Origin: JBGQAS01 sp964498605
GTDB lineage: Bacteria > Chloroflexota > Anaerolineae > Anaerolineales > Anaerolineaceae
Length of the DNA: 28,228 bases
Reading direction: 5' to 3'
NCBI GenBank assembly: GCA_964498605.1
Contig: CAZCHK010000028.1
Coordinates: 1 to 28,228 of the forward strand
The notes below the pieces were generated by a model, which did not search any database, was not told where the DNA came from, and saw nothing but the letters and a program-made list of their open reading frames with translations. Position numbers and translations under genes: made by a program. Positions within the stretch are counted from its first letter, which is position 1. Each line of letters starts with the position of its first letter. Shown in pieces: positions 7,926 to 15,506 of this stretch.

Positions 7926-9191
7926 CTAATTCAAATACCAGAGAGGGTTAAGGAAACCACCGTCCTGCCTGAGCTCGAAGTGCAGATGGGCTCCGTACGA
8001 ATTGCCACTGTTGCCGACCGCGCCGATCACCTGGCCCTGGTAGACGCTCTGGCCGCACTTGACACTGATCGAGCTGAGATGGGCGTAAACCGTGTGATAT
8101 ACATTAAATGAAGTGTCGTGTTGGATGAAAACGACCTGCCCATATCCTCCGCTCATGCTCGCGGCCCAGATGACGACCCCCGAATCCGCCGCCCAGACAG
8201 CATCACCCAGCAAGCCGCCAATGTCGATGCCCTTGTGGGTCACGGGATCGTAATTGAATCCGGATACCGATCGATTGGAGGTCGGCCAGATGAAGTTTCC
8301 CGTCCCCCAGCTGTACCCGGGGACGATCTCGCAGGCGTTCATCAGGGATTTGGCGACCGCCGAGTTGGGGGTGTAGGGGTCGGGCGAATCGAACGATTCG
8401 ATCTTCCCGATGCCGCCGGGGATGAACACATATTGGCCGGGCTCGATTTGCGGGTCTGCCAGGTCCAGATGATTACCAGGCCATTCGAGGATCGCAGCCG
8501 GGTCGACCTTGTATTTTCCGGAGACACTTTCGAGAGTGTCATTTTCCTGCCACTCGTAGTACGCGCCATCCGTGGGAGGGATGTTGAGCACCATGCCGAC
8601 TGAAAGCATCTGTGGATTATTCTCAAGAAACTGATTTGACCAGATGATGGAGTACGGGCTCAACTCGAATTTATCGGCGACTCCAAAAACAGAATCCAGC
8701 GCTTCTACCGGATAGCTGGTCATGCTTGTGCTGGAGCGCTCCGGAATGATGGTCTGGTGCCTGGCGGTTCGCCTGAGGGGGATCAGCTCGAAAGGGGCAT
8801 ACTGCGGGAGAGCCGCGCCCGTATTTTCAACGCTGGTTTCTTCTGGTATGGCTGAAGCCTCGTCGTTTTTTCCGAGCACTCCTGCGAAGCTCAATGAAAC
8901 ACCGATCAAAGCCAGCACCATCGCGCCGCAAAGGCACCACATCGCTGTTGAGAGCCATTTATTGCTGGCGGGAGACTGCCTTTTGATTCTTGCCATGGAG
9001 CGGGAAGGTTCTGCCGCGAGGGATTCTTCCGGCACTGCTGGCATTTCCTCTCGGGAGCCCTTTCGAGGTTTCAATTTTTCCGGTTCGGGTGCGGGTGAAT
9101 AGGGCTTGAACCTCACCGCGGGTTTCTGTGGCTTTTTCTTGACTTTACCCGGGACGGGAGCGTGCATGGAATCTGAAAGCTTCAGACTCAC
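7926..9191 (-). CDS. Membrane-anchored LysM / M23 metallopeptidase (second copy)
   Basis: A 421-residue paralogue of the gene at 3281-4486. It has a long Lys/Pro-rich cytoplasmic tail (1-78), one TM helix (~79-105), a LysM-like region (SVFGVADKFELSPYSIIW ... VLNIPP), a second unit ending in AAILEWPGNHL ... YVFIPGG, and a C-terminal M23 domain. The M23 residues are complete: HKGID, VYAHLSS and HLHFE. The GTG start at 9191 overlaps the rho stop codon (GTGA), and GGAGG lies four bases upstream, so translation is probably coupled to rho. An internal ATG at 9167 is an alternative. Cotranscription of a cell-wall hydrolase with rho is unusual and may simply reflect local gene order. Confidence 0.92.
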   Translation of the reverse strand: MSLKLSDSMHAPVPGKVKKKPQKPAVRFKPYSPAPEPEKLKPRKGSREEMPAVPEESLAAEPSRSMARIKRQSPASNKWLSTAMWCLCGAMVLALIGVSLSFAGVLGKNDEASAIPEETSVENTGAALPQYAPFELIPLRRTARHQTIIPERSSTSMTSYPVEALDSVFGVADKFELSPYSIIWSNQFLENNPQMLSVGMVLNIPPTDGAYYEWQENDTLESVSGKYKVDPAAILEWPGNHLDLADPQIEPGQYVFIPGGIGKIESFDSPDPYTPNSAVAKSLMNACEIVPGYSWGTGNFIWPTSNRSVSGFNYDPVTHKGIDIGGLLGDAVWAADSGVVIWAASMSGGYGQVVFIQHDTSFNVYHTVYAHLSSISVKCGQSVYQGQVIGAVGNSGNSYGAHLHFELRQDGGFLNPLWYLN

Positions 9192-10465
9192 ATGTCCTCC
9201 GTCAGTGTCTCAAGAAAATCCTGATTATTCTTCGTCTTTTGCATGCGGGTCAAAATTGCTTCCGTGGCGACCGCGTTGTCCATCCCGGCACCCTGCGGGG
9301 GTGCGGCAATCATCTGCAGATACATGCGCCGCATGAGCCACGAGCGCTGCAGGATGTCCGGACCAAGCAGCAGGTCCTCGCGGCGAGTGGATGAACGCTC
9401 GATATCGATGGACGGGAAGATACGCCGCTCCTGGAGTTTCCGGGTCAGGTGCAGCTCCATGTTGCCGGTACCTTTGAATTCCTCGTAGACGACATCGTCC
9501 AAACGCGATCCGGTTTCGACCAGCGCGGTGGCGATGATGGTCAGGGATCCGCCCTGTTCAATATTGCGGGCAGCTCCAAAGAAACGCTTGGGAGGATAGA
9601 GGGCGGAGGGATCCATGCCGCCGGAGAGGGTGCGGCCGGAAGGGTTTACCACCAGGTTGTAGGCGCGGGCGAGGCGGGTGAGAGAATCCATCAGGATGAC
9701 CACATCGCGCCCAACTTCCACAAGGCGCTTGGCCCGTTCCAGAGCGATCTCGGCAGTGCGCACGTGAGACGTGACCGGCTCATCAAACGTGGAAGCGACC
9801 ACTTCGGCTTCCACCGAGCGATCCATATCCGTGACCTCTTCAGGCCGTTCGCCAATGAGGGCGATGATGAGGTGAACCTCCGGGTTCTTGGTGGAAATCG
9901 CGTTGGCGATCTGCTTGAGGATGGTGGTCTTGCCGGCTTTCGGGGGCGAGACGATCATTCCACGCTGCCCGCGACCGATTGGGGCGATCAGGTTGATCAG
10001 GCGCGTGGAAAGGATGTGCTGTTCAGTCTCAAGGTCAAAGCGTTTTTCGGGGAAAATCGGCGTGAGGCTCTCGAAATTCGGGCGGTTGCGCGCCTCTTCC
10101 GGATCGATACCGTTCACCGTTTCCACTTTTAAGAGGCCGTAATGGCGCTCGTTGTCCCGCGGAGGACGCACCACGCCCATGACCAGGTCGCCGTCACGCA
10201 GGCTGTAGCGGCGCAGTTGAGCCTGTGAGACGTAGATGTCATCGGGTCCGATGGCGTAATTACCACGCAGAAAACCAATGCCTTCCTGCAGGATCTCCAG
10301 TACGCCGCCGCGCAGTTCGATGCCATCCTTCTGGGCTTCGTACTGCGCGATCTTGACCATCAGGGCTTCTTTTTTAAGGCGCATGGCGCCTTCAATGCCC
10401 AGATCCTTGGCCATGCCGCGCAGGGTCGATAGAGGTTTTGCTTCAAGTTCAATTTGATTTACCAT
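9188..10465 (-). CDS. rho: Transcription termination factor Rho
   Basis: A hexameric RNA-dependent ATPase that ends transcription. The 425-residue protein has the N-terminal helical Rho_N part (LSTLRGMAKDLGIEGAMRLKK), the cold-shock-like RNA-binding domain (GGVLEILQEGIGFLRGNY ... DGDLVMGVVRPP), and the RecA-like ATPase core. Walker A is SPPKAGKTT (~173-181). VILMDSLTRLARAYN is the Walker B region, and GGMDPSALYPPKRFFGAARN contains the Q-loop segment. It lacks the large N-terminal insertion of high-GC Gram-positive Rho proteins. The ATG at 10465 has only a weak binding site (GTGGGA). It follows a ~157-nt leader and a good promoter at 10630-10658, so it can be transcribed independently of nadE upstream. 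Confidence 0.97.
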   Translation of the reverse strand: MVNQIELEAKPLSTLRGMAKDLGIEGAMRLKKEALMVKIAQYEAQKDGIELRGGVLEILQEGIGFLRGNYAIGPDDIYVSQAQLRRYSLRDGDLVMGVVRPPRDNERHYGLLKVETVNGIDPEEARNRPNFESLTPIFPEKRFDLETEQHILSTRLINLIAPIGRGQRGMIVSPPKAGKTTILKQIANAISTKNPEVHLIIALIGERPEEVTDMDRSVEAEVVASTFDEPVTSHVRTAEIALERAKRLVEVGRDVVILMDSLTRLARAYNLVVNPSGRTLSGGMDPSALYPPKRFFGAARNIEQGGSLTIIATALVETGSRLDDVVYEEFKGTGNMELHLTRKLQERRIFPSIDIERSSTRREDLLLGPDILQRSWLMRRMYLQMIAAPPQGAGMDNAVATEAILTRMQKTKNNQDFLETLTEDM

Positions 10466-10572
10466 GCGTCAATTCCCACAAAAAATTTGATTAACGTGCT
10501 TGAGATTTAATGACCCGTTGCTGCCTGTGGCAGACCAGGTGTGACGACGAAATTTCATAAAAGGGCTGGGAT

Positions 10573-10620
10573 TTATTTCAATAAGGGATATCCATATGGC
10601 AGGTTTTCTTTACAAGCCAT
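10573..10620 (-). other. Possible 15-codon leader ORF upstream of rho
   Basis: An ATG directly after the predicted rho transcription start opens a 15-residue reading frame (MACKENLPYGYPLLK) ending in TAA. No ribosome binding site is present, so it would have to be almost leaderless. It resembles in position, not in sequence, the short rhoL frame in the enterobacterial rho leader. The rest of the leader (10466-10572) holds only a small CTGCC/GGCAG hairpin. Chance is a realistic explanation. Confidence 0.15.
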
Positions 10621-10629
10621 ACGCAGAGC

Positions 10630-10658
10630 ATTATAGCAGTATTTGTCAAGACCCGCAA
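10630..10658 (-). promoter_or_regulatory. Promoter of rho
   Basis: On the minus strand, TTGCGG (10658-10653), a 17-bp spacer and a perfect TATAAT (10635-10630), with TGC before the -10 (extended -10). The start would be near 10622, giving a ~157-nt leader. The 236-bp gap from nadE (10466-10701) contains this promoter, the leader and no other gene. Confidence 0.65.
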
Positions 10659-10701
10659 TCATTTATATGTGGCTTGAAAGGCGCAAATTTGACAGTTTTT
10701 C

Positions 10702-11475
10702 TCAGTTGATACTGGCAACGGGGGGCAGGGCGCGTTTGAACTGATTTTTCCTGACCCGCTCGAGCGCTTTTGTCACAAAACCCGCGTCCATGCCGCGGGT
10801 AATGCATTCCTCCGGCGTGAGTTGATTTTCGTACACGGCGAAAAACAACCGGTCCAGATCGGTGTAGGTGAATCCCAGCTCGCTTTCATCAGTTTGCCCT
10901 GCCCACAGATCCGCGCTGGGCGCTTTCTGAATGATCCGCTCAGGGAGGCCCATTTCCCTGGAAAGCTGGCGAACCTGCGTTTTATACAGATCGCCAAGTG
11001 GATTGAAAGCGCAGGCGGAATCCCCGTAAAGGGTGGTGTATCCCAGGAGCGCCTCGGTTTTGTTGCCGGTACCGATCACCAGGCCGTCAAACGCGGCGGA
11101 TTGATCGTACAAAATGACCATTCGCGTGCGTGCCATCAGGTTTCCTTTGCGCAGCGGGTTCATCGCTGGATCGATGGATATGAAGTCATCAACCATGGGC
11201 GTGATCTCAATGGTCTTCGACTGCACGCCGGTCTGATCGATGATCAATTGCGCGTCACTCAACGATTCAGGCGAGGAGGTTTTATACGGCATACGGACAG
11301 CCAGCACGTTCTCAGGTCCCAGCGCGGCCGCACTCAGCACGCACGCCAGGGCGGAATCAATCCCGCCAGACAATCCGATGACAGCATGCTGTTTTCCAGC
11401 CCCACGAACCTGGTCTTGAAAAAATTTCAGCAGGATCGGTTTGACAACTTTCATGTCCAGATCGATTGTTTTCAT
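10702..11475 (-). CDS. nadE: NAD+ synthetase (single-domain)
   Basis: Converts nicotinate adenine dinucleotide to NAD+ using ATP. The adenylation P-loop SGGIDS is at residues 36-41. Family segments VIGTGNKTEALLGYTTLYGD, NPLGDLYKTQVRQL and PSADLWAGQTDESELGFTY are all present. The 257-residue length matches the synthetase domain alone, with no N-terminal glutaminase, so the nitrogen donor is probably free ammonia. I chose the ATG at 11475 (MKTID). An in-frame ATG at 11520 would add 15 residues that look unlike the family and would run into the dyad at 11520-11567. The gene is divergent from the PAS/HD-GYP sensor gene and 236 bp upstream of rho on the same strand. Confidence 0.95.
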   Translation of the reverse strand: MKTIDLDMKVVKPILLKFFQDQVRGAGKQHAVIGLSGGIDSALACVLSAAALGPENVLAVRMPYKTSSPESLSDAQLIIDQTGVQSKTIEITPMVDDFISIDPAMNPLRKGNLMARTRMVILYDQSAAFDGLVIGTGNKTEALLGYTTLYGDSACAFNPLGDLYKTQVRQLSREMGLPERIIQKAPSADLWAGQTDESELGFTYTDLDRLFFAVYENQLTPEECITRGMDAGFVTKALERVRKNQFKRALPPVASIN

Positions 11476-11519
11476 AATCCGTCTCTCAAAATGAGCATGA
11501 TAAAGACACGCATACAACA

Positions 11520-11567
11520 ATTGTATTGTACATGATTATCCTGAGCAATTTTCATATACAATACTAT
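11520..11567. promoter_or_regulatory. Dyad between divergent nadE and sensor genes
   Basis: ATTGTATTGTACATG (11520-11534) and CATATACAATACTAT (11553-11567) form an imperfect inverted repeat (13 of 15 positions) with an 18-bp spacer. Each arm contains a TACAAT hexamer that could act as a -10 box pointing outwards, one for each gene. The dyad could therefore be a pair of divergent promoters, a regulator site, or both. No good -35 elements are seen. Confidence 0.4.
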
Positions 11568-11593
11568 TGAGTAAAGACCAATAACGCTATCCG

Positions 11594-14500
11594 GTGATGA
11601 TGATGAGTACCTCAAAAGTAAATCAGACCAAAGCCAAGCGTAGAACACCGAACGATCTCCATGAATTCATTGATTGTCTTTCGGAAGGGGTCGTGGTGGT
11701 GGACGCAGCTCGCAAGGTCGTAGCGGTTAATCGTGGCGCCTGTCAGATTCTGGGAGGATCAAGAGCGCGGTATGAGGGAAAGTTGTTTTCCATTCCCTTC
11801 GACTGGGGAACATCAAACGTTGTGGAAGGGTTCTCACCCACCGGCCAGGAATCCAAATTCAACCTGGAAATCAAAGCCTCACCTCTTGTCCGCGAATTGC
11901 AGGATTGGGGATTCCTGGTCGTAACGCGCCGCGGGGATGACCTTGCGGATAGTGCGGAGAAGGTGGAACAGTCTCGGCACGTGGACATTCTGATGGCGAA
12001 CATGCCCGGATTCGGGTACCGCTGCCTGAATGATCACAATTGGACCATGCTCGAGCTTGGATCGAAGTTTGAGGCCCTGACCGGTTACAGAACCGCAGAT
12101 GTTCTCAACAACAAGAAAAAGGCATACGCGCAGCTGGTGCATGAAGAGGACCAGGAGAGAATTTGGGGAGAAGTGCAATCGGCGCTGGCTCATCACGCAC
12201 CCTTTGAACTGCTTTACCGGATGATTCGTGCAGACGGGACACAGGGATGGTTCTGGGAGCACGGCCTGGGTGTGTACGACGCTGAAGGCAATCCGCAGGT
12301 GCTGGACGGCTTCATCATGGACATTACGCAGGCAAAACAGAACGAGGTCACGCGCGGTGAGGGCGAAACCCTGTTCAGAGCGGTTTTTGAAAACTCTGGC
12401 GTTGGCATTGCCATCATGGATTTGGAGCAGAGGTTCCTGCAGAGTAACGCTGCCCTGCAGCGCATGCTGGGATACAGCGCTGAGGAGATAAAAGGCTTAA
12501 GCCTGGGGGAGATCACTCACCCGGACGATATGTCAGGTGAGACCGCCCAGATCCAGAAATCTCTGCGTGAAACGCACAGCACTTCCTTTCGTACAGAGAA
12601 GCGCTACGTACGCAAGGATGGCAAAACCATCTGGGGGCGGTTGACGGCCACGCTGGTGAGGGATGAGATGGGGAAAGCCAAATTCGGAATCGGCGTCGTG
12701 GAGGACATCAGCGAGAGAAGGTTGAACGAGCAGGTCGAAAAGGCTGTTTACGATATCTCTCAATCCGTTCACACATCCAGAAACCTGAATCACCTTTTTG
12801 AGCACATCCATGATGTGCTGGCTGAATTCATGCCGGTGGAAAACTTCTATATCGCGCTGCTGAATGAAAAAAGCACCGAAATCTCATTTCCGTATTTTGT
12901 TGACCAGTTTGACGATCAACCTTCCACGACGCACTTCGGGAAAGGCTTAACCGAGTTTGTGATCAGAACCGGGAAGTCACTTCTTGCTTCACCGGAAGTG
13001 TTCCAGGAGCTGGTCGAGTCAGGCGATGTTGAATCCGTAGGCGCCCCATCTATTGATTGGCTTGGCGTTCCGTTGAGAATCGGAGAGAAGATCATCGGCG
13101 TGATGGTCGTGCAAAGCTATGTGGAGGGAGTGCGCTTCAACTTTCGCCATCTCCAGGTTCTGGAATTTGTGTCGACGCAGATCGCCATGGCGGTTGAGAG
13201 AAAGCAGGCAGAAGACGCGCTGCGGGCTGAAGGACAAAAATACCGTTCACTCTTCCAGGCTTCCAGGGATGCGGTGTTTCTGGAAACACTGGAAGGCCAG
13301 ATCATCGATTGTAATGAAATGGCTTGCCAGATGTTCGGCTATACCAAAGAGGAGTTCAAATCCTTAACGCTGCTGGACCTGCTTCCCAATGATCTACCCA
13401 TCACCATTCCGGATTTGGTCGAAAAAGTGCTCGCCAACGGATCCTTCAACATCGAATCGAAAAACCGCCGCAAAGACGGCACAGTTTTTCCCGTGGAGGT
13501 CAGCTCAGTGCTGACCGTGATTGACGAGCTGCGCTTGTCGGTGGTATACGTGCGCGATCTCACGGAAGCCAAAGCCGCCTTGAAATCCCTGCAGGAAAGC
13601 GAAGGAAAATTCCGCAGCCTGGCAGAAACGACTTCCGCCATCATCGTGATTCACCGCGGCGAAGAATTCCTGTACACCAATCCCGCGTTCCGCGAAATGA
13701 TCGGATATTCGGAAGCGGATCTGATGAAGATGCCTTTTGAATCGATCCTGACTCCCGAGGTTCAAGAATACGCCAGGAAGAAAGCCAAGGAGCGGCTGCA
13801 GGGCAGGGATGTAGAAACACGCTACCAGATGAAAGTGGTGACAAGCAGCGGCAGCGCACGCTGGCTGGATGTCACATCCGGATTGATCGATTATGAAGGT
13901 CAAAAGGCCATCATGATCACGGCGTTGGACTTCACGGAAAGGAAACAGTTTGAAGACGACCTGAGACTGCAGTCCACGGCGTTGGCTGCCGCGGCGAACG
14001 CCATCGTCATCACGAACCCGGACGGGGTGATCACCTGGGCGAACCCAGCCTTCAGCAAACTGACCGGGTATGAATTCGATGAACTGATCAACCACAACAT
14101 CAACATCCTGGACTCCGGGGCCAACCCCCCTGACCTTTTCCATAAGCTGGAAAAAGAGATCAAAAAGGGCAACGATTGGCATGGCGAGGTGATCAACCGG
14201 CGCAAGGATGGTTCGCTGTACGTGGAAGAAGTCTCGATCACGCCGGTGAAGAACGAGTCGGGGTGTATCATCCACTTCGTGGAGATCAAGCAGGATATCA
14301 CGGAGAGAAAAGAACATGCCCGCGAGCTGGAAGCGATCGCGGCCGTTTCCGAAGCGATCCGCACCTCCATTACCAAGGCTGAGTTGCTGCCCATCATCAT
14401 GCACGAGATTTCACAGCTGCTGGGCAGCCAGGATATTTATCTGGCGTGGAAGGATCAGTTAAGCACCGATATGATCATCCAGGCCGGTGATGGAATATGG

Positions 14501-15388
14501 GAGCAGAAAATCGGGTCTCGCGTTCCTGCCGATGAAGGAGTGGTCGGCAGGCTACGGCGGACTCGTGATGTGCATATCGAACACGATCAGAACAGGTTAA
14601 GATTCGGAGAGACGACCAGACGGTCAGAAAAATTCGATTCCATCGCAGGTGTGCCGCTTCTCGTTCAGGGGATATTCATGGGAGCGATCGTTGTCGGGTT
14701 CAAGCGGGAGGAAACGAAAGAGGATATCCAGGTGCTGTCCGCCATCGGCAACATGGTGGCCAGTGCGATTAATCGCGCGGAGCTGTTCGAGCAGACTCGC
14801 CACCAGGCGCTCATGCTGACCCGGGCATACGATGCCACGATCGAAGGCTGGGCGCACGCACTGGAGCTTCGCGACAAGGAGACCGAAGGGCACACGCAGC
14901 GGGTCATCAACATTACCCTGAGGCTGTGCCAGGCGCTTGGAGTCCCAGGCTCAGAGATGGAGCAGATCCGCAGAGGTGTCATTCTGCACGATATCGGCAA
15001 AATGGGCATCCCGGATGGGATCCTGCTTAAAGAAGGGGCTTTGACTGAATCTGAATGGGTAGTCATGAAGCGCCACCCGGTCTACGCGCACGATCTTCTG
15101 GTCAATATCCCTTACCTGCAGGGGGCGATGGATATTCCCCATTACCACCATGAGCGCTGGGATGGTTCTGGATATCCGCACGGATTGAAAGGCGAGGACA
15201 TTCCGCTCATGGCGAGGATCTTCGCTGTCGTGGATGTCTGGGACGCTCTCACATCGGACCGCCCTTACCGCAAAGCCTGGGACAGGGAGGACACGCGGAA
15301 GTACATCGCTGGCAACGCTGGCATCCTGTTTGACCCGAAGGTCGTGCGAAAATTCCTCGACCTGTATGCCAGAAATGAGCTGGTGTAG
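11594..15388 (+). CDS. Multi-PAS/GAF sensor HD-GYP phosphodiesterase
   Basis: A 1264-residue soluble sensor protein, predicted to hydrolyse cyclic di-GMP. Approximate order: PAS (21-119), PAS (129-252), PAS (259-376), GAF (382-536), PAS (546-662), PAS (669-786), PAS (792-909), GAF (912-1068) and HD-GYP (1089-1264). The PAS domains show repeated GYxxxEL/GYSxEE and DITERK-type ends. The output domain is intact: HDIGKMGIPDG (~1131), a later HxxxxHH-type metal region (HYHHERWDGSGYPHGL, with the GYP motif) and VVDVWDALTSDRPYR. No TM helix, HAMP, kinase, receiver or GGDEF domain is seen, so inputs are probably cytoplasmic ligands or redox/light cofactors. A GTG and three ATGs in tandem (11594-11605) all fit the frame and the exact start is unclear. 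Gene-end spacing shows no operon with rnj. Confidence 0.93.
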   Translation: MMMMSTSKVNQTKAKRRTPNDLHEFIDCLSEGVVVVDAARKVVAVNRGACQILGGSRARYEGKLFSIPFDWGTSNVVEGFSPTGQESKFNLEIKASPLVRELQDWGFLVVTRRGDDLADSAEKVEQSRHVDILMANMPGFGYRCLNDHNWTMLELGSKFEALTGYRTADVLNNKKKAYAQLVHEEDQERIWGEVQSALAHHAPFELLYRMIRADGTQGWFWEHGLGVYDAEGNPQVLDGFIMDITQAKQNEVTRGEGETLFRAVFENSGVGIAIMDLEQRFLQSNAALQRMLGYSAEEIKGLSLGEITHPDDMSGETAQIQKSLRETHSTSFRTEKRYVRKDGKTIWGRLTATLVRDEMGKAKFGIGVVEDISERRLNEQVEKAVYDISQSVHTSRNLNHLFEHIHDVLAEFMPVENFYIALLNEKSTEISFPYFVDQFDDQPSTTHFGKGLTEFVIRTGKSLLASPEVFQELVESGDVESVGAPSIDWLGVPLRIGEKIIGVMVVQSYVEGVRFNFRHLQVLEFVSTQIAMAVERKQAEDALRAEGQKYRSLFQASRDAVFLETLEGQIIDCNEMACQMFGYTKEEFKSLTLLDLLPNDLPITIPDLVEKVLANGSFNIESKNRRKDGTVFPVEVSSVLTVIDELRLSVVYVRDLTEAKAALKSLQESEGKFRSLAETTSAIIVIHRGEEFLYTNPAFREMIGYSEADLMKMPFESILTPEVQEYARKKAKERLQGRDVETRYQMKVVTSSGSARWLDVTSGLIDYEGQKAIMITALDFTERKQFEDDLRLQSTALAAAANAIVITNPDGVITWANPAFSKLTGYEFDELINHNINILDSGANPPDLFHKLEKEIKKGNDWHGEVINRRKDGSLYVEEVSITPVKNESGCIIHFVEIKQDITERKEHARELEAIAAVSEAIRTSITKAELLPIIMHEISQLLGSQDIYLAWKDQLSTDMIIQAGDGIWEQKIGSRVPADEGVVGRLRRTRDVHIEHDQNRLRFGETTRRSEKFDSIAGVPLLVQGIFMGAIVVGFKREETKEDIQVLSAIGNMVASAINRAELFEQTRHQALMLTRAYDATIEGWAHALELRDKETEGHTQRVINITLRLCQALGVPGSEMEQIRRGVILHDIGKMGIPDGILLKEGALTESEWVVMKRHPVYAHDLLVNIPYLQGAMDIPHYHHERWDGSGYPHGLKGEDIPLMARIFAVVDVWDALTSDRPYRKAWDREDTRKYIAGNAGILFDPKVVRKFLDLYARNELV

Positions 15389-15429
15389 ATGACTTCGTTC
15401 GCGGGGCTGTGCAGGGGGCATTTCTTCCG

Positions 15430-15438
15430 TGATATAAT
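15430..15438 (+). promoter_or_regulatory. Extended -10 promoter of rnj
   Basis: TGA-TATAAT, a perfect extended -10, lies in the 118-bp gap after the sensor gene. No -35 is recognisable at 17 bp. A start near 15445 leaves a ~60-nt leader with a hairpin (15454-15476). Confidence 0.55.
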
Positions 15439-15453
15439 CGCAAGCTGTAAGCC

Positions 15454-15476
15454 CGCCTCGGCTTTTTGCCGGGGTG
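15454..15476 (+). other. Leader hairpin of rnj
   Basis: A nine-pair stem (CGCCTCGGC with GCCGGGGTG, two G-U pairs) around a TTTTT loop, about 10 nt downstream of the predicted transcription start and 19 nt before the TGAGGT ribosome binding site. It is not followed by a U tract, so it is not a normal terminator. A 5' stem-loop may protect the mRNA from 5'-end-dependent RNase J. Confidence 0.5.
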
Positions 15477-15506
15477 TGTTGTTAATAGAATAACTGAGGT
15501 TTGTAA

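Noticed and set aside
10702..11520. Longer nadE start at 11520
   Set aside because: The extra 15 residues do not look like NadE and would start inside the dyad; the ATG at 11475 fits the family start.
13505..14404. 299-codon minus-strand open frame inside the PAS/HD-GYP gene
   Set aside because: The plus strand encodes recognisable PAS domains throughout; the opposite frame is a GC-driven shadow with a His/Asp-rich composition and no family signature.
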